This document shows positions 6,083-14,563 of a stretch of 14,728 nt of DNA, piece after piece; the stretch's first letter is position 1; every line of letters begins with the position of its first letter. Source of the DNA: Thalassospiraceae bacterium (lineage in GTDB: Bacteria; Pseudomonadota; Alphaproteobacteria; Rhodospirillales; Magnetovibrionaceae); the NCBI GenBank assembly GCA_030637205.1, contig DAOVVL010000012.1, forward strand, positions 1-14,728, read 5' to 3'. The notes under the pieces are model-generated. The model was not told the DNA's origin. It made no database searches and saw only the letters and a list, made by a program, of their open reading frames with translations. Both the position numbers and the translations under genes were made by a program.

Positions 6083-7036
6083 ATGAGAAGTATTGTTATT
6101 GGATTGATCTTTGTTGCGGTCCTTCTGGCAGGGGGAACGGCGTATTTGCTGAAGAACTATCTCAGCGAACAGGAAGCCACCATTGCCGCACAAGCGCCCA
6201 AGGAACTCTCAATCAAGGTTTTGGTTGCCGCGATTGACCTGCCGCCCGGCACCGTGGTCAACAACAGCAACGTGACCTGGATGGGCTGGCCCGAAGACGG
6301 TGTTGACGACGAATATATCATCGAAGATTCAAGCGAAGACCCGATTGGCGATCTTGAAAAAGATAAAAGCGTTGTCCGACGCATCATTTCCAAAGGCGAA
6401 CCCATTACCGCACGCCGCTTGTTCAAGCAGACCGAAGCAGGCTTCCTGCCCGGCACCTTGAATCCGGGAATGCGCGCCGTTGCGGTCAAGGCTTCTGCAG
6501 AATCAGCATCGGGCGGCTTTATCCTGCCCGGCGACCGGGTTGATGTGGTGTTGACCCATCCCCTGTTGCGCGCCGCCATTCAACGCCAGCAAATAGATAC
6601 CGGAACTAATTTTCCAGTGATGAACAGCACCACTGAAACCATTATTGAAAATCTGCTGGTATTGGCGATTGACCAGAAAGTCAGCGAGATTGAGGGCGGC
6701 GCCGCACTTGCCGGGACCATCTTGCTGGAGGTCACGCCCAAACAGGTTGAAATCCTTTTCACCGCCAAGCAGATGGGAAACGTTGCATTGGTGTTGCGCT
6801 CACTGGAAGACTTACCCAATCGCGCACCGGGAACGGCTGCCGGTTACACCACCGATGTCGAAGTCAGCCCCACCCTTTCTTCGTTTGAAGCGATTATCAG
6901 CGGACAAAAACCCGGTGCCGCCCAAGCGCCAGCGAAACCAACATCCGCCCCCGCGCCTGTACGCCGGACGACCAAGAGCAACAAGATCACCGTTTACCGT
7001 GGCGCTGCCACCTCCACTGGAACCGAAGCACAATGA
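6083..7036 (+). CDS. cpaB: Tad/Flp pilus assembly protein CpaB (RcpC)
   Basis: This 317-residue periplasmic protein is anchored by an N-terminal membrane helix (4-24). A SAF domain covers about 44-115 (VLVAAIDLPPGTVVN, then GEPITARRLF). The RcpC-type domain follows, with the family hallmark GMRAVAVKASAESASGG and FILPGDRVDVVLT (129-157) and a further region to about 270. A Pro/Ala-rich linker (273-292) and a basic tail end the protein. CpaB/RcpC proteins work with the outer-membrane secretin in Tad pilus biogenesis; SAF domains occur in periplasmic chaperones such as FlgA, so carbohydrate or peptidoglycan contact is possible. The ATG at 6083 has only a weak GGA site eight bases upstream. It is the first gene of the operon and its stop overlaps the cpaC start (ATGA). 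Confidence 0.95.
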   Translation: MRSIVIGLIFVAVLLAGGTAYLLKNYLSEQEATIAAQAPKELSIKVLVAAIDLPPGTVVNNSNVTWMGWPEDGVDDEYIIEDSSEDPIGDLEKDKSVVRRIISKGEPITARRLFKQTEAGFLPGTLNPGMRAVAVKASAESASGGFILPGDRVDVVLTHPLLRAAIQRQQIDTGTNFPVMNSTTETIIENLLVLAIDQKVSEIEGGAALAGTILLEVTPKQVEILFTAKQMGNVALVLRSLEDLPNRAPGTAAGYTTDVEVSPTLSSFEAIISGQKPGAAQAPAKPTSAPAPVRRTTKSNKITVYRGAATSTGTEAQ

Positions 7037-8484
7037 TGGCCAATTTTATCAAAACCGTTTCACTTACCCTGGGGTTATTCCTGCTTTGGGCGGCTGAGGG
7101 CGCGGCCCAGGAAGTGCCCGGGCGCACCCCGCCGGTTGCATCAACGATCAATGCTTCCGAGCTACGATTGATCGGGTCGGGATCGCAGTTGATGCGGGTG
7201 CCGTTGAACAAGGCCGTATCGGTGCGCATACAGGGTCAGGTTCGCAACGTGATCGTGGCTCAACCCGCCATTGCCGATGTGATCCTGCCCGAAGATGGCC
7301 AGCGCAATTACGTTTACATCGTGGCCCGTGAAGTGGGTTCGACCACGGTTATTTTTGAAGACAATAACGGCAACATTATTTTTGAAGGCGACATACAGGT
7401 TGATGTGGATGTTGCCGGCATCAAGGCCGCATTTGCCGATTTGTTGCCCAATGAAAAAATCGAGGTGACCTCGCACCGCAATGGCGTTTTCCTGAGAGGC
7501 TTCGTGCGCTCAAGCTCCACCTCTTCAAGTGCCGTTGCCATCGCCCGGCGCTTTGTTCCCGACAATCTTGATGTTGTGAACTCGCTTGAAATTCTGAGCA
7601 GCCAGCAAGTGGTGATGCAGGTCCGCATTTCCGAAATTAAACGCACCGCGCTGAAAGCACTGGGTGTGGATCTTGGCATTGGCAGCACAGCCGGCATTAG
7701 TGGCGGCGCCGGCCTTTCCGGTGCTACCGCGATCTCATCGATTTATGGCGAACTGGGCCAGACCGCCTTTGGTGCCGTGGCATCAACCGTTGCACACATT
7801 CCGGGGCTGACCTCCATCACGGTTAGCGCACTGGAAGATCAGGGCTTTGCCAAAACGCTGGCCGAGCCAACCCTGACGGCGGTTTCCGGCGAAACGGCTT
7901 CGTTTCTGGCTGGCGGTTCGTTCCCCATGCCGACCTCGTATGACGCGCAATCGGGCGTTTGGTCGTATGAACAGACTTCGTTCGGTGTCGGGTTGAACTT
8001 CACCCCCATCGTGCTGGACAAGGGCCGCATCAATCTGAAGGTCCGCACCACAGTCAGCGATCGCGATGACACGCTTTCCGTGACCACCTCATCGGGCACC
8101 ATTCCGGGCCTCAGCGAAAAGACCACCGAAACCACGGTCGAGCTGCCCAGCGGCGGATCCCTGATGATCGCCGGCCTGATCCAGAACGATATGCTCAACT
8201 ACGTCGAAGGTATTCCGGGGTTGATGAACCTTCCGATTATCGGCCAGTTGTTCAGAAGTGAAGGTTTCAAGAACGAAGAAACCGAACTGGTTATTACCCT
8301 GACCGCATATCTTGCAGCCCCCACCAGCAACGCCCGCCAACTGGCACTACCAACCGATGGCTTTGCGCCGGCGTCTGATATTGATTTTTATCTTCTTGGG
8401 CGTTTGCACAAGATTTACACCGGCAAGGACCTTCCGCCCTATGCCACGCCTGTAGCCGGCCCTTACGGCTACATCATGGAGTAA
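7033..8484 (+). CDS. cpaC: Tad pilus outer-membrane secretin CpaC (RcpA)
   Basis: This 483-residue secretin forms the outer-membrane channel of the Flp pilus. A signal peptide covers about 1-25 (hydrophobic core VSLTLGLFLLWA, likely cut after GAAQ or GAA). The pilus-assembly N-domain follows (about 50-125; VPLNKAVSVRIQGQVRNVIV and VYIVAREVGSTTV), then a BON-like segment (140-188; IEVTSHRNGVFLRGFV). The secretin core starts at about 190 (VVMQVRISEIKRTALKALG) and includes LTAVSGETASFLAGGSFPMP (281-300) and the C-terminal ELVITLTAYL (418-427). The start ATG overlaps the cpaB stop by four bases, so translation is coupled; a second ATG follows directly. Length and domain order are normal for the family. 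Confidence 0.96.
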   Translation: MMANFIKTVSLTLGLFLLWAAEGAAQEVPGRTPPVASTINASELRLIGSGSQLMRVPLNKAVSVRIQGQVRNVIVAQPAIADVILPEDGQRNYVYIVAREVGSTTVIFEDNNGNIIFEGDIQVDVDVAGIKAAFADLLPNEKIEVTSHRNGVFLRGFVRSSSTSSSAVAIARRFVPDNLDVVNSLEILSSQQVVMQVRISEIKRTALKALGVDLGIGSTAGISGGAGLSGATAISSIYGELGQTAFGAVASTVAHIPGLTSITVSALEDQGFAKTLAEPTLTAVSGETASFLAGGSFPMPTSYDAQSGVWSYEQTSFGVGLNFTPIVLDKGRINLKVRTTVSDRDDTLSVTTSSGTIPGLSEKTTETTVELPSGGSLMIAGLIQNDMLNYVEGIPGLMNLPIIGQLFRSEGFKNEETELVITLTAYLAAPTSNARQLALPTDGFAPASDIDFYLLGRLHKIYTGKDLPPYATPVAGPYGYIME

Positions 8485-8490
8485 TCGGTC

Positions 8491-9159
8491 ATGACATTGA
8501 TGCAAAAAAACAAAATTTCAAAAAGTGTGCGCGCATTTGTCCTGACGGCGATTGCCGTGTCAGTTCTATCTGCGTGTGCGGCACCTGCCACAGAAGCGCC
8601 CGAAAGCTATAACGAAACGTATCCCATCAAGATATCGCGCGAGCAGGTATCCATCACCATTGCGCTTCCTGAAAGTGGTGTGAGCCTGATTGCCGAAGAT
8701 GCGCGGCGCTTTAAAGGTTTCCTGCGCGATTACGTTCAGCGCGGCCGCAGCCAGGTTATCATCGAAACCGCCCTGCCCGCAGTTGCGCAAAGCGTGCTGG
8801 TCGCAAATGGTTTCCGTGCCGGTGAACTGAATTTCATCGACAGCGCAAATATTTCCGCGCCCAACGCAATTCTCAGCTTTACTGCGAATACGGCACAAGT
8901 TCCCGATTGCGGTGACTGGTCTGAAAGCACTGCATTCAATCCTGAAAATGCGCCGTTGAAAAACTTCGGATGCGCAAACCGCCGCAACATCGGCTTAATT
9001 GTTTCTGATCCGGGCGATATGATCCAGTCCCAGCCCATGTCAGGCGGCAGTGCGGCCAGGCGCGATGCGAAGATGGATTTGTTTAACGCCGGTGAAGATG
9101 TTGCTGCACCGCCTACGGTTGATGCACAGGCTGTATCTGGCGCGACAACCAGCCAGTAA
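8491..9159 (+). CDS. cpaD: Tad pilus lipoprotein CpaD
   Basis: This 222-residue protein has a lipoprotein signal peptide: basic N-region, hydrophobic core AFVLTAIAVSV and lipobox LSAC with Cys29 as the lipidated residue. The CpaD hallmarks are visible in the C-terminal half: VPDCGDWS (137-143) and NFGCANRRNIGLIVSDPGDMI (158-178), with two conserved cysteines (140, 161) that may be disulphide-bonded in the periplasm. CpaD proteins are outer-membrane-associated partners of the CpaC secretin. The ATG at 8491 is preceded by GGAG, which lies inside the end of cpaC; only six bases separate the genes. The Ala/Thr/Ser-rich tail (200-222) is typical low-complexity sequence. Confidence 0.93.
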   Translation: MTLMQKNKISKSVRAFVLTAIAVSVLSACAAPATEAPESYNETYPIKISREQVSITIALPESGVSLIAEDARRFKGFLRDYVQRGRSQVIIETALPAVAQSVLVANGFRAGELNFIDSANISAPNAILSFTANTAQVPDCGDWSESTAFNPENAPLKNFGCANRRNIGLIVSDPGDMIQSQPMSGGSAARRDAKMDLFNAGEDVAAPPTVDAQAVSGATTSQ

Positions 9160-9184
9160 CATTACAATAAACGAGACAATAAAG

Positions 9185-9226
9185 ATGACGATGAAGATTA
9201 AAAACAAACCCGGGAGGCTTTCTTGA
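9185..9226 (+). CDS. Possible 13-codon leader ORF coupled to cpaE
   Basis: A short frame MTMKIKNKPGRLS starts at ATG 9185 and ends with TGA at 9224-9226, overlapping the TTG start of cpaE as TTGA. It spans the cpaE ribosome site, so ribosomes translating it would end exactly at that start. Its own ribosome site is weak. The arrangement resembles translational coupling, but such short frames are common by chance. Confidence 0.25.
   Translation: MTMKIKNKPGRLS
9212..9217 (+). promoter_or_regulatory. Strong ribosome binding site deciding the TTG start of cpaE
   Basis: GGGAGG lies five bases before TTG at 9223. An in-frame TAA at 9199-9201 and the absence of any in-frame ATG or GTG between it and 9223 make TTG the only credible start at this end of the gene. 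Confidence 0.75.
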
Positions 9227-10428
9227 TCCTCAGGATTAAAATCGGCGCATTCATTCTGTCACCGGAACTGAAAGCCACCGTCGAATCCCTTACCGGGGAT
9301 CGGCTGTTCTTGCGTTCTGAATTGAGTGTGCACGAAGGCGGATCAAGAAGTGCGATTGAACACCTTTCAAGCAACCCCACGCCTGATCTGTTGATTGTTG
9401 AAACCACGGCCGAAAATGAAGCCCTGTTCGAAGAACTGGGGGCATTGGCCGATTCATGCGCGCCCGGCACCCGGATCATTCTGGTTGGCAGTGAAAACGA
9501 TGTAAATCTGTTCAAGACCCTGATCGATCAAGGCGTCAGTCAGTATTTTGTCGGGCCGCCGAGCGGCGACGAGTTGAAGGCAGCCGTGATGGAAGCCTTT
9601 GTCGATAAAAGCCAAGGCGACAAAAGCCATGTGATTGCCGTTGCCGGATTGCGCGGTGGCGTTGGCAGTTCGATGGTTGCGCACAATGTGGCATCTGAAC
9701 TTTCGCTTTTGAAAGATGATGACGTCATCATCGTCGATATGGATATCAATTTCGGAACTGCGGCGTTGAATTTCAATCTTCAACCGGCCCAGACCATTGT
9801 CGATGCACTGGCGCAAGCGAGTAGCCTGGATGAAGTTTTGTTGACCCGTTATCTGGAAGCCTGCAGCAAGAACGTATCGTTACTGGCATCGCCGGGATCG
9901 CTGGGCAGCGGCGTTGAACTTTCATCGCTGACCTTTGAGCCGGTCTTGAAATTGATCAAACAAATGGCAGCTTATGTTGTGCTGGACGTTCCCCATGTGT
10001 GGAACAGCTGGGTTCAGGATATTTTGGTCGATGCCGATGAAACTATTTTAGTGGCGACGCCGGATTTGTATAACTTGCGCGATGGCAAAAACCTGGTTGA
10101 GTTTTTATCCCCCCATCGCGGCCCCGAAGCCCCCATTCACCTGGTTTTGAACCGGGTTGGGCAGGCAAAAAATGGGGAACTAAAGCCCAAGGAATTCAGG
10201 GAAGTTCTAGCCATCAACCCTGCGGTTTCCATTCCATATGACATAGAAACCTGCACAACGGCGATGAACAACGGCGAAATGCTGCGCGCCAGCAGTTCGC
10301 GGGCAAAAGTTACCACCAGCATTGAAGAATTGGCTAAACTGGTGAGCGGTAAAAAAGACGACGGGGTCGGCATTGGCAACGCAGACAAAAAAGGCGGCTT
10401 ATTTAGCTCGCTTTTCAAGAAAAAATAA
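9223..10428 (+). CDS. cpaE: Tad pilus localisation ATPase-like protein CpaE (TadZ)
   Basis: This 401-residue protein has an atypical receiver-like N-terminal domain (about 1-125), a ParA/MinD-type P-loop domain (about 135-375) and a short Gly/Lys tail ending in an amphipathic FSSLFKKK. The P-loop reads GLRGGVGSSMVAHN (142-155): the deviant Walker A signature lysine is Arg and the phosphate-binding lysine is Ser. The companion motif is VIIVDMDINFG (168-178). Loss of these lysines is known among CpaE/TadZ proteins, which place the pilus machine at a cell site, so it does not mean decay. The receiver-like domain lacks the usual Asp-Asp pocket near the N-terminus, so phosphorylation is doubtful. 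The start is TTG at 9223, fixed by a strong ribosome site and an upstream in-frame stop. It lies between cpaD and cpaF in the usual operon order. Confidence 0.94.
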   Translation: MILRIKIGAFILSPELKATVESLTGDRLFLRSELSVHEGGSRSAIEHLSSNPTPDLLIVETTAENEALFEELGALADSCAPGTRIILVGSENDVNLFKTLIDQGVSQYFVGPPSGDELKAAVMEAFVDKSQGDKSHVIAVAGLRGGVGSSMVAHNVASELSLLKDDDVIIVDMDINFGTAALNFNLQPAQTIVDALAQASSLDEVLLTRYLEACSKNVSLLASPGSLGSGVELSSLTFEPVLKLIKQMAAYVVLDVPHVWNSWVQDILVDADETILVATPDLYNLRDGKNLVEFLSPHRGPEAPIHLVLNRVGQAKNGELKPKEFREVLAINPAVSIPYDIETCTTAMNNGEMLRASSSRAKVTTSIEELAKLVSGKKDDGVGIGNADKKGGLFSSLFKKK

Positions 10429-10459
10429 TTCAATCCATTAGAGGGACTAGGCAGGAAAC

Positions 10460-11959
10460 ATGTTTGGACGACGCGGCACACCCCAAACTGGCGGGGCGGA
10501 ACCAAAAGCATTTGGTTCCGGTGGAACTGCGCAAGCTAAACCCCAACCCGCAGCCAAGGCTGAACCCGCCCCGGCCCCTGTAGCTAAAAAAGCTGAAGCC
10601 AAGCCCTCAACCAAGCCTAAGTCCAAGCCAAAGAAGAAAGAAGCACAGCCGGCCGAAGAACCGGTGGTTGATGCCAAAAGCAAGGCCGAGGCGGCCAAGC
10701 TTGACGAGATCAAGGTCAACGTCTTCAACGACCTGATGGAAGCCGTGGACCTTGCCGAGCTGAGCGCACTCACGCCCGAACAGGTTCGCGAAGAAATCAA
10801 CGACATGGTCAGCGAGATCATTTCGATGCGCGGCCTGGTATTGGGCCTTACGGACCAGCAGCAGGTGATCGCAGACATCTGCAACGATATTCTGGGCCTT
10901 GGCCCGATCGAGCCGTTGCTCGCGCGTGACGACATCGCCGATCTGATGGTCAACGGCCCCGATGTGGTTTACATCGAAGTCGATGGCAAGATGGAATTGA
11001 CACCGATCAAGTTCCGCGATCAGGCGCAGTTGATGAATATCTGCCAGCGCATCGTGTCAGCTGTCGGTCGACGTGTTGATGAATCCAGCCCCATTTGCGA
11101 TGCTCGCCTTGCAGACGGTTCGCGCGTCAACGTTATTGCGCCGCCGCTGGCCATTGACGGCACGGCACTGACCATTCGTAAATTCAAGAAAGATAAACTG
11201 ACGCTGGAAAACCTGCTGCAGTTCGGCTCCATTTCGCCGGAACTGAAAACCTTGATGGAAGTGGTTTCGCATATTCGCCTCAACACCTTGATTTCCGGCG
11301 GCACCGGTTCGGGTAAAACCACATTGCTGAACTGCATGACCGGCCATATTGACCCGAACGAACGCATCATTACCTGCGAAGATTCAGCCGAGCTGCAATT
11401 GCAACAGCCCCATGTGATCCGCCTTGAAACCCGCCCGCCCAACCTTGAAGGCAAGGGTGAGGTCACCATGCGTGATCTGGTTAAAAACTGTCTGCGTATG
11501 CGCCCGGAACGCATCATCGTAGGCGAGGTTCGTGGGCCAGAAGCATTTGATTTGTTGCAAGCCATGAATACCGGTCACGATGGGTCCATGGGCACCATTC
11601 ACGCCAATAACCCGCGTGAATCTATTTCACGTGTTGAAAACATGATCATGATGGGCGGCTATAACCTGCCGTCACGTGCCATGCGCGAACAAATTTCGGG
11701 CGCGGTCAACATCATCATTCAGGCATCGCGCCTTCGCGACAGTTCACGCAAGATCACCCACCTGACCGAAGTGGTCGGCATGGAAGGTGACATCATTACA
11801 TTGCAGGATCTGTGCGTTTACGAAATCGAAGGCGAAGACAGCAACGGCAAAATTATCGGAAGACACAAATTTTCCGGCCTGCGACCCACGTTCTGGGAAA
11901 AGGCTAAATATTATGGCCTTGAAAGCAAACTCGCCGAAGCCCTTCAATTCTCATCTTAA
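10460..11959 (+). CDS. cpaF: Tad pilus assembly ATPase CpaF (TadA)
   Basis: This 499-residue secretion ATPase of the type II/IV family powers Flp pilus extension on the cytoplasmic side. The first 75 residues are disordered and rich in Ala, Pro and Lys. An N-terminal helical domain spans about 80-160. The catalytic core has Walker A GGTGSGKT (280-287, Lys286), the Asp-box-like TCEDSAELQLQ (305-315), Walker B IIVGEVRG (352-359, Glu356) and the His box GSMGTIHANN (375-384). Arginines at 321, 325 and 338 fit the usual nucleotide-contact positions. The ATG at 10460 follows AGGA by five bases. The intergenic gap to cpaE is 31 bases. Its partners are TadB and TadC, encoded directly downstream. Confidence 0.97.
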   Translation: MFGRRGTPQTGGAEPKAFGSGGTAQAKPQPAAKAEPAPAPVAKKAEAKPSTKPKSKPKKKEAQPAEEPVVDAKSKAEAAKLDEIKVNVFNDLMEAVDLAELSALTPEQVREEINDMVSEIISMRGLVLGLTDQQQVIADICNDILGLGPIEPLLARDDIADLMVNGPDVVYIEVDGKMELTPIKFRDQAQLMNICQRIVSAVGRRVDESSPICDARLADGSRVNVIAPPLAIDGTALTIRKFKKDKLTLENLLQFGSISPELKTLMEVVSHIRLNTLISGGTGSGKTTLLNCMTGHIDPNERIITCEDSAELQLQQPHVIRLETRPPNLEGKGEVTMRDLVKNCLRMRPERIIVGEVRGPEAFDLLQAMNTGHDGSMGTIHANNPRESISRVENMIMMGGYNLPSRAMREQISGAVNIIIQASRLRDSSRKITHLTEVVGMEGDIITLQDLCVYEIEGEDSNGKIIGRHKFSGLRPTFWEKAKYYGLESKLAEALQFSS

Positions 11960-11980
11960 ACCCAACCGGACATCCAGGTT

Positions 11981-12961
11981 ATGTCGCAAACTGTTGTAAT
12001 GCTTTCTGTTATCGCCGGCCTTGGCCTGATTATGATGATCATGCTGGGATCGGTGGTGATCGTCGCCATGCGCCCGCGGTTGCGAATGAAGCAACGCATC
12101 GAAGCCATTGGCACGCTTAGCGGGGGCAACGGGGTGACGGCCAAGGCTGAAACGCGACGCCAGAAACGCATTCAGGACAAGGTGAAATCGGTCGGCGAAG
12201 GCAAGGACAAAGACAGCATCGCAGACCGCATCGGTTACGCCCTGCTTCAGGCCGGGCTTCAGGTGGATATCAAGGTCATCGTGCTGATCTGCATCGCCAT
12301 CAGTGTCGTCGCGACAGGGTTCATTTTGGTGTCCGGTGTTGCCCACCCGGCCATCGCGCCGGTTGTGGGTCTTGTTGCCGGCGTGGGACTGCCAAAAATG
12401 GTGCTGGGCCTTATGGCCAGCCGTCGTCAATCGGCGTTCACCAATAACTTTGCTGAAGCCATCGATGTGATCGTGCGCGGCATTCGATCCGGCCTGCCGG
12501 TTGGTGAAACGTTATCAATCATATCGCGTGAATTTCACGGCCCCATCGGCGAAGAATTTACCATGATCGTCGAAGGCCAACGCTTAGGCATGACCCTGGA
12601 TGACATCCTGGTGCGCGCATTGAAACGCCTGCCCACGGCAGAATTCAAGTTCTTCGCCATCGTTCTGCAAATCCAGCGCCAGACCGGCGGCAACCTTGCC
12701 GACACCTTGGAAAACCTTTCAGAAGTGCTGCGCGATCGCAAACGCCTGAAAGCCCAACTTCCGGCGCTGAGTTCCGAAGCAAACTCGTCTGCCATGATTA
12801 TCGCCAGCCTGCCGTTTTTGGTGTTGCTGATGTTGTCGGTGGTAAACCCGGAGTATGTAAAAATTCTGTTTACCGAAGGCCTGCATTTGGTTGGCATTGG
12901 CCTTGGCATGATGGCCTTTGGAGTCGCCGTAATGTGGAAAATGATTAACTTCGATGTTTAA
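11981..12961 (+). CDS. tadB: Tad pilus inner-membrane platform protein TadB
   Basis: This 326-residue membrane protein has an N-terminal helix (5-30), a basic cytoplasmic segment (31-95), a helix pair (about 99-145), a type II secretion F domain in the cytoplasm (about 155-265, with FAEAIDVIVRGIRSGLPVGE and QTGGNLADTLENLSEVL) and two C-terminal helices (about 270-320). It corresponds to one of the two GspF/PilC-like halves of the Tad motor platform; TadC is the other. It starts 21 bases after cpaF with no strong ribosome site, so coupling to cpaF translation is possible. Confidence 0.95.
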   Translation: MSQTVVMLSVIAGLGLIMMIMLGSVVIVAMRPRLRMKQRIEAIGTLSGGNGVTAKAETRRQKRIQDKVKSVGEGKDKDSIADRIGYALLQAGLQVDIKVIVLICIAISVVATGFILVSGVAHPAIAPVVGLVAGVGLPKMVLGLMASRRQSAFTNNFAEAIDVIVRGIRSGLPVGETLSIISREFHGPIGEEFTMIVEGQRLGMTLDDILVRALKRLPTAEFKFFAIVLQIQRQTGGNLADTLENLSEVLRDRKRLKAQLPALSSEANSSAMIIASLPFLVLLMLSVVNPEYVKILFTEGLHLVGIGLGMMAFGVAVMWKMINFDV

Positions 12962-12986
12962 ACAAATGAAATTCGAGGTATAAGCC

Positions 12987-13952
12987 GTGTTTGGAATTCC
13001 TGTCCCGACCTTAGTCATCATCATGGCATCGCTTGGTGCCGTGGCGACCGTGATCGCTATTGCCCTGCCGTTCCTCAGCAGAGCCGGCGAAGCTGGGCGC
13101 AAAAAGATGATCACCCAAACCCGCCAACAGCTTTCACGCCAGCAAATGGATGGCCTTACGCCCAAAGGTTCTGCCATTCGCCAGCGTTCCAAACAAAGCC
13201 GCGTTGAGGTTATGAAAAAAGTGCTTTCGGCACTTAAGCTCGATGAAGCGTTGTCGTCTAAAAACCTCAAATCACAACTGGCACAGGCAGGCTACCGCAA
13301 TCAAAACGCGCTGGTCGCGTTCCTGTTCGCGCGCACTGTCGGCGCACTTGGCCTGCCCGCGTTATCGGCGCTGGTGGTGTTCGTGTTGTGGAAAGAGTTC
13401 CCCTACCCGGCATCGACCAAGGCCATCATCGTCGCGGTTTCCATGGCGATCGGTTATTACCTGCCCGCCACCATCATCAAGAACAAGGCGCAAAAACGTC
13501 AACAGGAACTGAACTCCGGTTTTGCCGACGCGCTGGACCTGATGGTGATCTGTGTTGAAGGCGGGCTATCGGTGGAAGGCGCGTTTGACCGCGTAACGGA
13601 AGAAATCGGCGACAAGTCCCCCACACTGGCGCAGGAATTCGGCATCACGTCGGCGGAACTTGCCTATCTGGGCGACCGACATAAGGCCTATGCCAACTTT
13701 GCCGACCGCACCGGCCTTCCGGCCGTGAAATCGCTGGCGACCACGTTGATGCAATCTGAAAAATACGGAACGCCCGTGGGCCAGGCTTTGAAAGTACTTT
13801 CGCAGGAACGCCGCCAGGAACGCATGGCGTATGCGGAAAAGAAAGGGGCCGCGCTTCCGGCCAAACTGACGGTGCCGATGATCCTGTTTTTCCTGCCGCC
13901 CCTGTTTTTGGTGGTGATCGGTCCGGCCGCCATTCAAATCTCGAGTAACTAA
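12987..13952 (+). CDS. tadC: Tad pilus inner-membrane platform protein TadC
   Basis: This 321-residue membrane protein has an N-terminal helix (8-31), a basic region (35-105), a helix pair (about 108-163), an F-type cytoplasmic domain (about 175-280) opening with FADALDLMVICVEGGLSVEGA, and a C-terminal helix preceded by the family motif AEKKGAALPAKLTVPMILF (283-301). It partners TadB around the CpaF ATPase. The start is GTG at 12987, with GAGG nine bases upstream; 25 bases separate it from tadB. The stop lies inside a 13-base tandem repeat and the gene meets tadV end to end, 32 bases apart. No tadD follows. Confidence 0.95.
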   Translation: MFGIPVPTLVIIMASLGAVATVIAIALPFLSRAGEAGRKKMITQTRQQLSRQQMDGLTPKGSAIRQRSKQSRVEVMKKVLSALKLDEALSSKNLKSQLAQAGYRNQNALVAFLFARTVGALGLPALSALVVFVLWKEFPYPASTKAIIVAVSMAIGYYLPATIIKNKAQKRQQELNSGFADALDLMVICVEGGLSVEGAFDRVTEEIGDKSPTLAQEFGITSAELAYLGDRHKAYANFADRTGLPAVKSLATTLMQSEKYGTPVGQALKVLSQERRQERMAYAEKKGAALPAKLTVPMILFFLPPLFLVVIGPAAIQISSN

Positions 13953-13970
13953 GGCGCGTAACTAAGGCAC
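13945..13970. repeat. 13-bp tandem duplication across the tadC stop
   Basis: GTAACTAAGGCGC (13945-13957) is followed directly by GTAACTAAGGCAC (13958-13970), 12 of 13 bases the same. The first copy contains the tadC stop codon. The second repeats TAA in another frame. It looks like a simple replication-slippage duplication. Confidence 0.8.
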
Positions 13971-13984
13971 GTGGCCCACAGTGT

Positions 13985-14536
13985 TTAGCCAGAAGCGAAC
14001 AGCACCTGTGCGGTTTCGATCCATGCACCCGGCAGCAAATCCATCGCCGGCATCATCACCAGTGCGCCGGCCGAAATTGCAATGCCATAGGGTATGGCCT
14101 TGCCTTCTTCAAACAGGCCCGCAGCTGACCTGACCAGCCAGTCTGGCCACAGCCCCAAACCCTTCCTTAAAGCAAGCGCCACAATGGCAACCCCGCCGCC
14201 GATCAACACCACCGCGATGGCAAATTTCAATACCAGCGGCCAGCCCAACCACAGGGCAATGGCGGCAAACAGCTTGGCGTCACCGCCACCGAATATGCCT
14301 AAGGCAAACAGGCTAAAACCTGCCACCAGCGCCCCCGTGCCAACGGCCAAATGCATGGCGATGGCATTCATCTCCATCCCCGCGCCCAACGATGCGACAA
14401 GGAAAAGAACCAATAATGTCAGCGAGATCCAGTTCGGGATGCGCAGCGAACGGGCATCGGTCCACGCGCCGGTCAGCACCAGGGCGACAAAGCCTGCCAT
14501 AGATAACTGGTGCAGGACGGAAAAGACGACTTCCAT
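13985..14536 (-). CDS. cpaA: Flp prepilin peptidase CpaA (TadV), A24 family
   Basis: This 183-residue polytopic membrane aspartyl protease would cut the leader of the Flp pilin at the cytoplasmic face of the inner membrane. The two catalytic aspartates are visible: Asp27 in LTGAWTDARSLRIPN and Asp86 in FGGGDAKLF (the GxGD motif). The conserved C-terminal GKAIPYGIAI is at about 144-153. At this length it lacks the methylase domain of the larger PilD enzymes, as is normal for TadV. About six hydrophobic helices are present. The ATG at 14536 follows AGGGA by about nine bases. It lies downstream of the pilin gene on the same strand, just past a strong terminator, so it would be expressed by read-through or from a promoter I cannot identify. 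Confidence 0.94.
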   Translation of the reverse strand: MEVVFSVLHQLSMAGFVALVLTGAWTDARSLRIPNWISLTLLVLFLVASLGAGMEMNAIAMHLAVGTGALVAGFSLFALGIFGGGDAKLFAAIALWLGWPLVLKFAIAVVLIGGGVAIVALALRKGLGLWPDWLVRSAAGLFEEGKAIPYGIAISAGALVMMPAMDLLPGAWIETAQVLFASG

Positions 14537-14563
14537 ATACCCAATCCCTATGCGGTTAGAGGC

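Noticed and set aside
10447..10953. Minus-strand frame of 168 codons opposite the start of cpaF
   Set aside because: Shadow of the Ala/Pro/Lys-rich repeat-like region of cpaF. Ser/Ala-rich translation with no family features.
11951..12430. Long minus-strand open frame (159 codons) opposite tadB
   Set aside because: His/Asp/Gln/Arg-rich composition typical of an antisense shadow, and it lies fully over a well-supported gene.
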